From Teratosphaeria epicoccoides (Eukaryota; Ascomycota; Dothideomycetes; Mycosphaerellales; Teratosphaeriaceae), in the NCBI GenBank assembly GCA_021401465.1, contig JADDMT010000043.1, positions 62,001 to 126,000 on the forward strand: DNA of 64,000 nt. The letters are read 5' to 3'. The notes beneath the pieces are model-generated. The model was not told the DNA's origin, made no database searches, and was given only the letters and a program-made list of their open reading frames with translations. A program made the position numbers and the translations under genes. Positions 12,210 to 23,779 of this stretch are shown piece by piece (the first letter of the stretch is position 1; the number at the start of each line of letters is the position of its first letter).

Positions 12210-13631
12210 CTACCTACCTGCATAGGGTCTACTAAACACCCTAAAGCGACTATGAGTAATAGGGGTAGTAATGCCACGAAGGGAGGCTAGCATCTTCTTC
12301 TTTAGTAGGTTGCGAGGGAGCTTGTCTTTAGAGCCTATAGTAGCTAGAGAACTAGCGACATCCTTACTACGCCTAGTCGTAACAGCTACCTTATCCTTAG
12401 CATTAGAAGGCGAAGAGACTCGAGCGCGCTTGCGGCTGTCGCGCTCGGCCCTCGAGATCATCTTGCGCTTCTTGACACAAGTGTCGACTATATCATTAGA
12501 CTTAGTGTCCCCCTTAGGCGTAACTAGTATAGTAACACTATAGCGCGAAGGGATCACATTAGGACCGAAGGTATCCTAGATGTCGTCATCCTCCTCTTCC
12601 TCAAAGATCTGGCCTAGAGGCTTGTGCCTTAGCGTCTTGACAGACATAGTGTAGGTCGCAAGCAGGGAAGGTTCGGCTTCCTCGTCGCTAACCTTAATTT
12701 CGGCCCTAGCCTTCTTCTTCTTCTTAGACAGTAGCGTCGAGGCAGCGTAGGCGGCAGCGCTACAATGTGTTAGCTGTACGCACGCGACAGGATTCGAGTA
12801 AGTAACTTACGGCTTAGTCCTTAGGACTAGCTTAGAGGCAGGCTGTCTCTTAGTATGGCGCTAGGGCGTAGCCTTAGTAGCGGGAGCGGTGAATTGCTTG
12901 ATAACCTTCTTGCGGATCATCCGCGTCTTAAATTTATCGTTAATAGAGGCAAGGGCCCTGAGTTGCTGACGCTAACGGCTAGTCGGATATTTCTCGACGC
13001 TAACGTTAGCCTAGCAGAGAAAGTCAGGATTCATACTTAGAGGGTACCCGCACTATATGCGTACTATGGCGAAGGTCTCGACCTTAACGGTTAGCACCTT
13101 TAAGATCTTCTAGACTAAGTCTACGATTAGACCTAGATAAACGTTTTCGCCTGTTAGTAGAGAGTCGATGCAAACACTGCTATAAGAACAGTTAGTAGTC
13201 GCAATGAAGTACGAGAGGGCGCCAAGCAGGTAGGCGAGTACCTTGCGGTACTTAGCCTGTAGCCTGTTCATAGTTAGAGTACCTTTAGTAATCCCCTTGT
13301 TACGCGTACTCTAGAAGTCGTTAATGTTACGGCAGAGCTAGTTATACTTGCTGTATACCTCTTCAGGGAGGTCTTAGCATTTTTGATGCTTGCTATTACA
13401 GTTAACATAATTGCGGTAGATACCGCCCTCATTAAATCCGCTAATGTAGATCTTAGCTACGCTTTAGTTAGTATAAGCTACGCATACCTCGCGGGTAGGG
13501 GACGCCTTACTAACACGCGGAGGAGAGATGTATGCAGCTTAGCTGCTAAGGTTATTAAGGCATTATTAACATGAGTGACAATCGCGGGCAGAGTAAGTAG
13601 CGTCGAACTTAGTCTGTAGCACATAAGCCAT
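12210..13631 (-). pseudogene. Antisense ORF in the 3' region of gypsy B (B1 copy), 474 codons
   Basis: ATG at 13631 on the minus strand opens one frame (MAYVLQTKFDATYSARDCHS) that runs 1422 nt to TAG 12212-12210. About fourteen internal TAG/TAA codons lie where Gln or Trp fits; the last 115 codons (12557-12210) are open. Visible features are a Cys-rich start (DCHSC), a central part with GLIVDLV and SLLTGENVYLG, then a Lys/Arg-rich, acidic-patch C-terminal half (SKKKKKARAE, FEEEEDDDI, KKRKMISRAERDSRKR). It lies opposite to gag-pol, beyond the chromodomain. B4 holds the same frame with exactly the same length. The family is not recognised; the basic tail suggests, but does not show, nucleic-acid binding. 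Confidence 0.7.
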
Positions 13632-14427
13632 TATTACTAGGGTGAGTTAATTGATCTTAATTGATTAATTAAAGAAGAAGAAGCTCTAGTTTAGACCTAC
13701 AGACATAGCGAGGCGCAGGCTAAGCGAAATAGAAGTAGAGGTTAATGTTAGTATTTTAGAACAGGAAGTTTAGGAAAGCGACAAGGTTTTTATACCCTCT
13801 GACAGCCCCCCTGTTACCTACCGCAACTGTTAAGCTAGTAACTTAAACTACATGCGCAGAGTACCTGCCTTTAGTTAACTTACAAGGGGACTAAATAATG
13901 TAAGAACAGATGACGCGGCTGTCACGCATTTGCGCCGACTATACTTGTGCTAGTCTACTAGCATGAAAATGTGGCGAGACCTGCGCTAGGAGCGCGCTCC
14001 TGCTGTTTTGAGTAGTACGCGTAGAGCGTCCGCATACATTCCTACTACCTCTAAGATTCTGCGACATGTTCTTTACAGTCATGACTAAATAGGGATAGCC
14101 AAGCTACTTGGCAAGGCTAGCGCGCATACTCGCCCTATAATTTCAAAGATTAACTTAAGTACATACTTGTAGTTTCCTGATATCTCGATCTGCATGTAAA
14201 GCGAAGGTGTTATGAAGCTACCTAACATGTAACAGATCGAAACCTACCTAAGTTAGTAGCCTCTGTCCTATACTCGCTACGAAGGTGTTAAGGTATACGC
14301 ATAACACATGTTATGTAGGCTATCTACATATTTACTCTTGCATAGTATAAGCGTGCTATATCCTATACCCTATATGTTCCGCGCGTATTACTTAGTAACG
14401 CTAGGGACATCCTCATAGGAGGAGGGG
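13632..14427. other. B1 3' region and polypurine tract
   Basis: About 790 bp between the start of the antisense ORF and the 3' LTR. I see no coding frame. It contains an AT-rich alternating stretch (ttgatcttaattgattaatt near 13652) and ends in the purine run aggaggagggg at 14417-14427, the likely primer site for plus-strand synthesis. The promoter of the antisense ORF would have to lie here or in the LTR. Confidence 0.7.
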
Positions 14428-14430
14428 TAG

Positions 14431-14790
14431 TAATACGGTTAATACTAGGGGGCTATTAGAGCCGCATAGGTTCTGATGCCCGCCCTTAGCATGTAGTGAC
14501 CCTACTACACATAGTAAGGGGGTCCTTTATACATACGTTAGCTTATATGTCGTCTAAGTAGGATTAATGTTTGACATAGGATGCCCCTATATCGCTGACC
14601 CTACGGTACCCCTACAGGGTTAGGCTTAGACATGCTTTCCCTAATTAAGGGGCGTCGGGGGTTATAAGTACCTTTAGCGCTACCTCTGTAATAAGCAGAA
14701 AGTAGCGCTATCTTGTACCTATTAACAGGTTAGATTACTCTGTTATACTACGAGATATTTTGATATTATATAGCATATATATCTATATTA
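14431..14790 (+). repeat. 3' LTR of B1 (360 bp)
   Basis: Starts TAATACGGTT directly after the purine tract plus tag, ends ctatatta, followed by the target duplication taaca. Same length as the 5' LTR. Confidence 0.93.
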
Positions 14791-14795
14791 TAACA

Positions 14796-15043
14796 TCCCT
14801 TCATTAGGAAGCATGTCTATGTCTAACTCTGCAGGGGTACTGTAGAGTTAGGGAACCTCTGTAGGGGTACTATAGGGTTAGCGGTATAGGAGTATCCTTT
14901 GTTAGGCATTAATCCTACTTAGACAACATATAAGCTAACGTATGTACGAAGGACCCCCTTGCTATGTAGTAGGGTTATTACATGCTAAGGGCAGGCATTA
15001 GAACCTATGCGGCTTATATAGTTGCCTAGTATTAACTATATTA
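14796..15043 (-). repeat. 5' LTR of B0, proximal part
   Basis: Continues the inverted B LTR interrupted at 5718. It carries a partly repeated block (ggggtactgtagagttaggg then ggggtactatagggttagcg) also found in the 3' LTR of B3. The LTR start on the minus strand is at 15043. Confidence 0.85.
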
Positions 15044-16960
15044 TAACTAGCCTACTAACAGATTTGCTAAAGGCTACTTAGCGCTATTTATAGACTAGAG
15101 ATATAGATAAGTATTTAAGATACTCTGCAAGCGCTTTTTAGGTATGCTTATCCTATACTACTATAACCCTACATAGGCTATACACATTAAAACAGATGCC
15201 TCGTAATTTGCTATAAGGGTAATCCTCTCGTAGCTATTTAAGGATAGCTAGTAGTGTCTAGTAAGTTTTATATCTAGAAAGCTATAACCTGCTATGCATA
15301 ACTAGGAAACCTTTAACTAAGAGCTATTAGTAGTAGTTTATGCCTTTAAGACATAGCGACACTACTTTAAAGAGGCGTAACATATAGTATAAGTCTACAT
15401 GTACTAGAATAACCTATAAGGCATGCGTAATATGTCTAAGCAAAACCTATAACAAGTATAATAGCCGGTTAATTTAGGCAGGTTTAACTTTTATACGTTC
15501 TATAGGCAAGAGAATAAGCAACCTACTAACGGCCCTTTAAGAAGGCAAGATTACTTTACTAAGAACAAGCAATTTAGACCTTACTACCTACGCTTAAGAC
15601 AAACCTAGCCCTTATTAGCATGATTAGTGTTTGTGTACTAAGTAGCGCAAGAGGAGCTACGCATAACGAGAGGTTATTAGTTACTATAAAGCCGCGTAAT
15701 AGTCATATAAGTAGATTAGTGTTAGAGCTGTCCCCTATTACTAGTACTACTAGATGTATATAGTACATGCTACGCTTAGAAGTAAGGATACTACTTAGCG
15801 AGACTATACCTAAATCTAAAGAGTCATAGACAGAAATGCTTAAGTTAGCTTTATAAAGAGACAGATTTACGTTATAGTAGCTAGTATTAATGTCACATGA
15901 AACTTACACAAGTCGTAGTAGGGTTAACCCTATATAGAGGGAAGATAGGAAAGGTCTCCTGTAGTAGAAGGGAAGACCATATATTCCCCTAGAGGAAGAC
16001 TAGGGAGAGGAAAGTATTAGATAGGAGCTAATATAGTTAAGTAATAACAATCCTATAACTAGATACTTTGGCGTAGCTTAAACGCATAAGCTACTCTTAA
16101 GACTGTATTTCTAGCCTAGATGTAAGGCAGATATCCGACAATATGTTAAGACATATGTAGTATGCTAATATAGCTTAGTACCTAGACATTTACTATATAA
16201 TTAACTTAGTTTGTTACCTACACTAGAACGGCTATTCTAAGAGCTAATAATAGATTTCATTATAGGTTTACTACCTGTAAAAGATAACTATTACATCTTT
16301 AATGTAATCCTAGTAATTACTAACCGCTACTTAAAGATAGCGTAGTACCTACCTACTTGTAAAAGCTAGACTATAATTAGGCTTACAAATTACTTTGCAA
16401 AATATATATGCTACTTATACTAAGGGGTGCCTAAAGGCATAGTAAGTAACAGAGGACCTACATTTATATCAGCCTTCTAGAGAGAAGTCTACTACTAGTT
16501 ACAAATTAAAAGGTAGCTAAGTATAGCGTTTTATCTACAAACAGATGATTAAAGAGACAGATAAAATCAGACGCTTAAGTACTACCTACGCTACTACTAC
16601 GTAGGAAGCGCAACTAACTAGATAACATCTTTGCTAATAGTAGATTTTGCCTATAATAATAGCAAGTATAGTAGTACTAGGTAGTTGCTATTCTTCGTAC
16701 TTTGGGGGTTCTACCCTATAATACTACTAATACCTAAGGACGCGCATCTAGATTATCCTGAATATTATAGTAGTCATAAGCCTTAAGTAGTAATATATAG
16801 ACGATATTATAAATACAATACTTGCTTAGTAGCTATAAGTAATACGCCTACGTCTCTATTACTTCTAGTAATTAGAAGGGCACTATCTACTTTAGTTTAG
16901 CCTTCTAGTTAGGAGACTAGAGGCGGAGATTATAGGTACTTAATAGGACCTACTATCTTT
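15044..16960 (+). pseudogene. Gypsy D RNase H-integrase fragment
   Basis: Plus-strand Ty3/gypsy pol frame distinct from A and B. RNase H shows IHIKTDAS near 15180 and SFISRKL near 15268. The integrase core has ELIIDFIIGLLPVKDN near 16240, TNRYLKIA near 16320, SNRGPTFISAF near 16447 (second catalytic Asp changed to Asn) and FYLQTDD near 16530 in place of the usual HPQTDGQ. LLIVDFAYNNSKYSS follows near 16635. There is no gag, protease or RT half: the left edge is the B0 LTR. Stops are again at Gln/Trp positions. No LTR of this family is recognised in the window. It could belong to the same family as C, which lacks the matching part. Confidence 0.85.
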
Positions 16961-17204
16961 CTTTAGAATGAGAATAGGGCATAGTGTTAGCTATAGCAGC
17001 GCTATTAATTCCTACGCTCTTTACAAGTAGTTCTTAAGTAATATATGTGCGTCTTCTATGCGCAAGGCTTATATTAGGCGTTAGAAAGTCTCCGTCCGTA
17101 CGTGTAATAGATTTAAATCTCATAACCTTCCTGCATTAATATCTCATTTAACCTAAGTAGTGTAGATGTAAAACATAGCTCATTTGATTTACAATTATAC
17201 ACTC

Positions 17205-17580
17205 TATAATGTATGTATATATTTTAATACTTAGTTTGCTACCCTTCTACGATGATTACTACCTAAAGCCATCCTAGCATAGATTTAATTACATTAACTA
17301 TTATCTTAGTTTTAATGTTTTACTATGTATGTAGTAAGGCCTATTTTAAGGCCTTAAGTCCTCATGCTTCTATCATTAAATCTAGGTTAAGTAAAAGGCT
17401 ATAAATAGCCTGTTAAAGGTAATACTAGAGGTACTTAATTAGGTTCAAATTAGGTAAATAAGGTAGCTAATCTAGTAAGATACAGATGTAGTTTTCATTA
17501 ATCTAGTCCTTTATATAGCCTGAAGTAGAGATTAGATCGTTATCTTACATGAAGATCTATCTATTATACATAGGTAGAAG
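17205..17580 (-). pseudogene. Tc1/mariner-type transposase C-terminal fragment
   Basis: Minus-strand frame with LPYLPNLNLIKYL (about 17495-17457), matching the PPYSPDLNPIEHLW motif around the last acidic residue of Tc1/mariner transposases, and ending near 17215 with SMLGWL and QTKY, like the usual end of fungal members. The Asp and Glu of the motif read Asn and Lys, each explicable by G-to-A change. The N-terminal DNA-binding part and the terminal repeats are not found. The call rests on these motifs alone. Confidence 0.72.
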
Positions 17581-17616
17581 GACCTCTTCATATGTATCTA
17601 TGTAGAATGTTAATGT

Positions 17617-17660
17617 ATACCCCCCCCTACCCCCCCTCCTACCCTCCTACTCTCTCTAGG
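17617..17660. repeat. Pyrimidine-rich tract
   Basis: A run of C and T with few other bases. Read on the minus strand it is a purine tract and could be the polypurine tract of an unidentified minus-strand element; no LTR is seen next to it. Confidence 0.4.
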
Positions 17661-17710
17661 TACAAACTTATCTCTAACTATAAGCATAAGCTCTCTACGT
17701 AGTATATTGC

Positions 17711-18068
17711 TAATACGGTTAATACTAAGGGGGCCATAGGGGCCGCATAGGTTCTGATGCCCTCCCTTAGCATGTAATAAGCCTACTACATAGCAAGGGG
17801 GTCCTCCCTATATACATTAGCATGTATGTCATCTAAATAGGATTAATGCCTAACGTAGGATACCCCTACGCTACTAATCCTATTATACCCCTACGGGGTC
17901 AGGCTTAGACATGCTTTCCTAATTAAGGGGCGCTAGGGGTAATAAGCACCTCTAGCGCTACCTCTGTAATAAGCAGAAAGTAGCGCTATCTTGTACCTAC
18001 TAAAAAGTCGGATTACTCTGTTATACTACGAGATATTTTCATATTATATAGCATAAACATCTATATTA
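17711..18068 (+). repeat. 5' LTR of B2 (358 bp)
   Basis: TAATACGGTT to ctatatta, aligned over its whole length with the B1 LTRs. Confidence 0.93.
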
Positions 18069-18117
18069 GTTCTGCTTTCTCCCCCCTACTTTGCAGTCTA
18101 GCAGAGAATACTATAAT

Positions 18118-19187
18118 ATGTCTAGAGTACCGCGAACTTGTAACTAATGTATAGTAAGTACTATCCTAACTACCTATAATAGCAAAGCTAGCCTAAGTAA
18201 CTAACCCGTAGAAGTACCCCCTGCTAGTAACACTACATTAAACGACAGTTCTACTAGAGGCTAATTACGTAGCACACAAGGTAATAGACCCCCTATATAG
18301 GGACTATAGCTAACCCTAACTATCGACCTAACTAGGTTACAAACTACCTTGCAAACTAGAGCTAAAGCTATACCTCTTCTAGTAGCGATAATAGCAAGGA
18401 TGACAAAGACATCACTATAAGTAGTACTAATAAACTAGCGAATAAAGAAATCTAGCGAGACTTTACGCTAGGGACCTACGAAGAAAACATACTAGTAGGC
18501 GTAGACTCTCTACATATGCCTACGAATGTAGTATCTAAATTTAGGGCCATAGTAGGCTAACTAGGAAGTAGTCATAACGCACGTAACCTAAAGCCATTTA
18601 AGAAAGACACCTTAAAGGAGGCGCAAACTTTCTTATAGGTATATAAGGTAGTTTTTATGCTTAACCTATGCGGATATGCTATAGAGGGCAAATAGGTCGC
18701 CTTTAGTGTAATATAGCTTAAAGAGGATAAAGAACCTCATAATAATTAGCAAAAGCAGTATGACCTTATGTAGGTCTATAATAGAACGTATATATAGGCA
18801 GATTTTTGCTAGTTCTATGTCGACTAGGTTAAAGACCTAGGTAACTAGGCCCTTACTATGTCTGTAGAGTATAAGAAGGCTAAGTAGGGGAAGGGACAAA
18901 CAACCTCTAGCTTTGCTACCTATCTTGCTACGCTCGAGGGACAGATGCTACTCTATACTAAGACGTAATACATATAGCAATTACTTATCAAGCTTGATAA
19001 CAATCTTTAGAACATGATTATGACTTTTCATGAACTTCTAACAACTCGGCAAGACCTTGTGTCTCTTATAACATGTATAGAGATTGCCTTGAAGCAAAAC
19101 AGAAGATCAAGCGGCAAGGACAATAAGCATTTAAGCCCTAAAGACCTGCTAAAGGGCCGCTATTACAAGCGTCCTAAGGGTTAAGGC
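18118..19187 (+). pseudogene. B2 gag, first part
   Basis: ATG 18118 lies 49 bp after the LTR, at the same spot as in B1 (6128). The frame matches B1 gag (KPFKKDTLKEAQTFL near 18590; FHELLTTRQDL near 19028) and is cut at 19187 by the hAT insertion, upstream of the zinc knuckle. It resumes at 26652 and again, after B3, at 34854. Confidence 0.9.
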
Positions 19188-19203
19188 TAGACGTCTCGTA
19201 GAT
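19188..19203 (+). repeat. Left terminal inverted repeat of the hAT
   Basis: tagacgtctcgtagat, preceded by gttaaggc. 15 of 16 bases match the right end. Confidence 0.93.
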
Positions 19204-19490
19204 ATAGATATATTTTCTTAGATAGATAGTAGAAAAGATATATCTATTATCTGTTCCTTAGATATTTCTTAGAAGATAGTCTATAAGATCTATATAAAAG
19301 ATAATATAGATAGAACTAGATAATAAAGATAAAAGGTAGATATAAGAAGATAGAGTAGAGAATCTGGATATATCTAGCAAATAGTAGATAATGTAAGATA
19401 AGCTAGATATTTCTAGATAATCATAGATAATGTAAGATAAGCTAGATATTTCTAGATAATCAAAGATAATAGAAGATAAAAGATAAAAAC
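19204..19490. repeat. hAT left subterminal region, GATA-rich
   Basis: AT-rich, with many agata/tagat words and two direct copies of a 39-40 bp block containing agataatgtaagataagc (near 19386 and 19426). The right subterminal region (about 26440-26627) has the complementary tatct words. Such subterminal repeats are usual transposase-binding areas in hAT elements; binding here is inferred. Confidence 0.65.
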
Positions 19491-20025
19491 TTTAGCTTAG
19501 TAACATTAACAAGGTACTTAAATTTTGTGTCTATACTACTACATATATATCCTTCTGTCGTGATAGAGCAGGACCTCTCGGCTGCCTTAGACGACTAAAG
19601 CGATTATGTTCCTCTTACTCTTCGCTATCGCTAATACCTTCGTAAGATATCATCTGCTTTATCTCCTCTATTATGACCTTGTAGTTATAGAGCTATATGT
19701 CTAGATCTATCTCTATATCTGACGCAAATGTAAGATCTGCCTTAATACGTAGCTAAGCCTCTAGCTTAGCATTAGTCTTCTTAGCTCGTACCTAATAGCG
19801 AATCATCATAATTGCAGAAACTACTAATAGACTATAATTGCGATTATATCGCGCCGCATAGCGGGTAATACTAAAAGTCCGCTCTACGCTAACAGCCGCT
19901 ATAGGTATACATAGAACATTGCGCGCAAGGTAGGCTAGAGTAGGGAACTAGTAAGCAAGGTATCTCTATACTATACAGATCTCGTTACTAAATTGACTAA
20001 GCTCTAAGCTAAGATCTGTTTAAGG

Positions 20026-20150
20026 TTAGTAAGATGACACCATGTAACTTGACATAGACATACTATAGACAAACCTGTTTAAGGTTAGTAAGATGATACT
20101 ATACAAGCTAACATAGACATACTATAGATAAACCTGCGTTTTTATAACTC
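20026..20150. repeat. Direct repeat of about 60 bp inside the transposase
   Basis: Two copies of a block with gtttaaggttagtaagatga and acatagacatactatagac. It ends in the atagacatactatagac word found at many other places in the element. Confidence 0.75.
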
Positions 20151-21819
20151 TTAAACTCATTTCTACTAACATTAACTAGCTGTGCTTAGTCTTCATGTAG
20201 AAGGAAGCCTGTAAGCGTAAAGTTGCTAGATAGCCTCTTCTACGGCTAGAGGCAGGTAGTAGAAGACGACTCGGCCCTGTCCTAGTATCGCTTTTGCTAT
20301 AGCGTCTTAAGCAATTTCTAAGCATGCTTGTTATACTCTAGATCGCTACTAAACTCTTGTGTCTTCTAGTAAGCATCTTTTATCCTTAGGTTTAGAAGGA
20401 CTACTATTACGTAAAGATCCCTATGCAAGTAACTAGTGTCTCTGTAGTACTTGTTAAGTTAATCCTAAGCCTCGTTAAGCGCTTTAAGGAGTACCTTTTA
20501 CTATAGCGCTATCTTTTTCTGAAGCTTGCTCTTAGCCTTTTTAATAAGCTTGAATAGCATGTTATAAAAGGCAAGTACAAAATGTAGTGTAGGACCTTAC
20601 GTCTACCTAATGATTATAGTCATAAGCGTAAACAGACGTATAAGGTTAATCACATAATCTAGTACCTTCTACTCCTATAGATTAAGCGCTAGCTACTTTA
20701 GATCTTAGCTATTAATGTACTTCTTAATAGCAAGGCAGAGCTTTTAATATCAGACAAGCATGATTATAGTTAAATCCTATTAGCTCTTCACGTCTTGTTA
20801 TGCTCAGAGAGGCTTACCCTATAGTATACCCTTGCTATTAATAGTCCCTTACTTTGCAAAGGCATCTTAGATGCTATTAAAGGCTTCCTTACGCGTCCTG
20901 CTTGCGTTAATATTAATCGTTGTGTGTCGGATCTAAAACATTTACATAGGTTAGCTTATAGTTGTATGCAAGGTACTAGTAGCATTAACAGACCTTTGTA
21001 ATTAGATATAGTAGTGCATATTCCCCTTGACTCCTATCTAAAGCTTTTAACGTAGCTTCAAGCGATTTAAGATTAGTCTAAGCCTCCTTCTTGTCCTAGA
21101 TCCTAACTAGATCCTCGTTAGTCGCATTAGCTCTTAACACCTTAAAGAGCTTACCTGTAGCGAGCTATATAGTATACGAGAGGCACATAACCTTTACTAG
21201 CTCTAGGTCTTTAATATTACCATCTAAAGCTTCAAGGTCTACAACTTCCTATAGGGCATTTTCTTTCCGAATAGCGTCGATAGCGTCATTCATAGCCTTG
21301 ACCATTGTTTTTTTGTTACTAGCGTTGTTAGTAGTAATCGTTATAAGCTAGCGTCAGAGTTTGTAGTAAGTAATGTTATTTTCTATTATCCTCGCAAAGT
21401 TAGCACTAGTGTAAGAGCCCTTAATCGAATGGAAATCAAGCAGCTCTTCATGGAAGGACTAGTTATTGTCAATCTAATATGCTTTAATAGCAAGGAAGCA
21501 TGCTTTACTATATGGCGCCTACTACGCGTTAGCTACAAGAGTGACTTTAAAGTTACCTACAAGTTTAGAAAGAAGCTTCTCCCGCATAGAGGCATCTGTA
21601 AGCAGTATACGCTACCGCTAAGTTAATGCAGCTCGAAACTCAGGCTTCGAGAAGTAGCATTAGTAAGTGTTCTACATATCCCCTTCCTAGAAGAAGGTAA
21701 GAGGTAGGCCCTACAAAACAATATACTTCGTCATTATTGCTAGGAAATTAGCTGCTATTAACTGTGATTTAGTGCTGTCGTCTATTCTGCGGCGTTTCTA
21801 TAGAAATTGTTAATAATCT

Positions 21820-21870
21820 AATGTGTCTATAGTATGTCTATAGCATGTCTATAGCAGTGTACCTATGTTA
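21820..21870. repeat. tgtctatag repeat cluster
   Basis: Three tandem words (tgtctatagtatgtctatag, catgtctatagca), the inverse complement of the tagacatgctatagaca word seen at 20052, 24416, 24728, 24853, 24978 and 26281. Confidence 0.6.
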
Positions 21871-22560
21871 GATTACGTCGTAGTACCTACTAACGTGTCT
21901 GAATACTATGCACGCGCTTGCCGCGCCTCTTGACACTTCTGAGAGTTAGGGTAGGTTAGAAGAGGTGACGTCCCTATCGAGATAGTTAGATAGTTAAGAG
22001 CTTTGTCGCAGATCCTGCATATAGCTCGAGGCTCTCTAGTAGATTTAAGAGCGCCTTTATTGTATATTGCCTACGCGTTTAATGACTTGCTAGCCTCGCC
22101 CTATTAGATCGGCAGCCTTGTCTTCTCTTGCATTCTCTTCTTAAACCTACTACTTAGCTGCTACTACCTTAATGTAACCTATTAGACAAAATCTTGGTAG
22201 TACTTAGGGTCGTAGAGGTAGTAGTCGCCACGCTCCTTAAAATGACAGGTCTAGAGATACTACGGTTAGAATGGCGGTAACGAAGGAACGCTGCTACTAG
22301 GCTGCTAGCTAAATGCTAACCTTTAGCTAAAGAGAAAAGTCGCCTATTAGGAACAAGTAGCAGAGCGGAGAGTAGGTAAGTCTAAGGGTTACTGTTAGGT
22401 ATTATGTTAGAGGTCAAGTAATAGCGACTGTCTTACTACACTCTGTTATGTACTCAAACGAGTTAATCGGCGTAATAGGCTCTAGCTATTAGCTTGGCGG
22501 TCTGTGTCAACTTAGGACCGCGGTGTTCTATGTATTAGTGTAGTAAGAATAGGCATCGCT

Positions 22561-23400
22561 ACTTCTAATGCGTTAGTAGGAAAGTAAACAAACAATAGAT
22601 AGACGCAGATATCTGACTATTCACAGATAGATAGTTTTTTGTCGTTGTACGCTCTGTCGCGCTTAAGAGGCTAGTTTTAGACCGAAATTGTAGTTAAAGC
22701 TAGTTTTAATTCAACTCTAACTTAAGGCGAGGCCCGCTTAGTACGGCCCTTGCGAAATGAGCTCTATTAAGAAGCTAGTCAAATTAATGCCCTAGTAGGC
22801 GTAGCGTTAATGCGTAGCGCTTTCTCGCTATATCTAGCTGCCCCTGTAGCGGACATCCCTTTCTAGTCCTATGCTCTAATCGATGACCTTCTGTAAAAAC
22901 GCTTATTCTTCTCTAGGCCTAACGCCTTAGTTCTACACTAAACACAAGGCTAGCTAGTCGCAATCTCTAGATCAAACTATCATTTGCTACCTAGAAAGCC
23001 TTGTAGCTAACAATTTCTGCTCTGCTACATGCTTGACTCGTAGGAGCTAGTACGCGAGATCTTGTGTAGACATGCTAGGATTCTCATCTTTAAAGCGCTA
23101 AACTGCTCGCGTTTTTGCTTTGTAGATCGAGTTCTAATATGTGTCTACTAACTAAGCATTAGGCTATAGTCGCTACCTTTGCTTGTATTCTCGAACTACA
23201 TTAGGATAGGTTAAGAGCAATCGACCTAGGTCTAAGACATAGCGCTTCGTAGGAGGCTTAGGGATCGCGAGATTCGCTGCCTTGCGTTTTAGTGCTATGA
23301 TAATCAGCTAGTACAGGTATTAGAATTCTTTAGGCGGCGTATAGTAGCGCTTTAGTAGTAGTAACAGAGAAGAAGAAGTGCAAGTTATAGATTAAAAGAA
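22561..23400 (+). pseudogene. Unidentified ORF of the hAT element
   Basis: One plus-strand frame stays readable for at least 214 codons (about 22681-23340), with stops only at Gln/Trp-type positions. Visible parts are GEARLVRPLRNELY near 22737, NALVGVALMRSAFSLYLAA near 22785, and RRRLRDREIRCLAF near 23250, followed by a Gln-rich end (a row of TAG/TAA codons near 23347). It is divergent from the transposase and upstream of H3-like gene 1 in the same direction. No family is recognised. The start may lie further upstream. It might be an accessory transposition protein or another captured host gene. Confidence 0.5.
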
Positions 23401-23779
23401 GCTTTGCTTTTAGGCAGTAATTAGAAGGTATAGTAAAGAAAGAATGTACGACTTAGCGTTAGCGTCAGAGTTGACTTGTTACTTGCTAACTTACGTGACT
23501 CTTATAGCATTACTTAGCATTTAAGACTACTATCTTAAGTCGTTAAAGTCAAGTACTATACTGCTCTTCTAGCGACCTCATGCTATGTAGCGTATATACG
23601 CTTTAATACTACGTTCTTAATTTGAAGCTTTGACGCCATAGGTATTACTACTTAATTTGGAATAGTACGGCCCTACTATGTGTAATTCAAAGTCTTTCGC
23701 CTGCCCTAGATCCTGATTTTCTCGCTCTAACTTCCATCTTGTTTACTAAATTGCCTGCGTAATACGTCCTTCTAGTAAT

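Larger units (their letters stand above)
5719..14790 (+). mobile_element. Gypsy chromovirus B1, both LTRs present
   Basis: 9072 bp from TGATACGG at 5719 to ctatatta at 14790. It is flanked by taacg (5714-5718) and taaca (14791-14795), a 5-bp target duplication with one C/G-to-T/A-type change. The order is 5' LTR, gag-pol, antisense ORF, about 800 bp without a recognised gene, purine tract, 3' LTR. It is 902 bp longer than the other B copies because of a tandem duplication in pol. It was inserted into the LTR of B0, so B0 is older. Confidence 0.93.
3665..15043 (-). mobile_element. Chimeric remnant: B0 5' end fused to A4 3' end, split by B1
   Basis: On the minus strand the order is: B-type LTR (15043 to 14796, then 5718 to 5582), about 100 bp of B leader and gag start (to 5482), then directly the A integrase C-terminus (from 5481), A chromodomain, A 3' region and an A-type LTR ending at 3665. 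The two ends are therefore LTRs of different families, and the outer flanks (catta on the left, taact on the right) do not match. This fits a deletion that fused two separate insertions, not one integrated unit. Element B1 is inserted within the B0 LTR. Confidence 0.75.
19531..22330 (-). pseudogene. hAT transposase (BED finger to hATC domain), degraded
   Basis: Read on the minus strand. A BED-type zinc finger begins CRICDKALN at about 22019 and ends HPNSQKC-like near 21925 (His now Tyr). The catalytic RNase H-like part has LLDFHSIKGSYTSANFA near 21445 and ITTNNASNKKTM near 21345 (the usual ITTDNASN, Asp changed to Asn). Next come KALNEA and LNKYY near 20480, the hATC dimerisation domain with FPTLAYLARNVL and AAVSVERTFS (about 19950-19870), and a C-terminal tail to the stop at 19533-19531. 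The frame changes between these blocks, through indels or introns, and a 60-bp tandem repeat interrupts it at 20026-20150. It would excise and insert the whole element. Start uncertain. Inactive here. Confidence 0.9.

Noticed and set aside
12271..12543. 90-codon plus-strand frame
   Set aside because: Opposite to the open end of the antisense ORF on the minus strand, whose frame continues upstream for 474 codons.
19204..19490. CRISPR-like or satellite array from repeated agata words
   Set aside because: No regular spacer-repeat pattern; only two direct copies of one block, inside the subterminal part of a hAT element.
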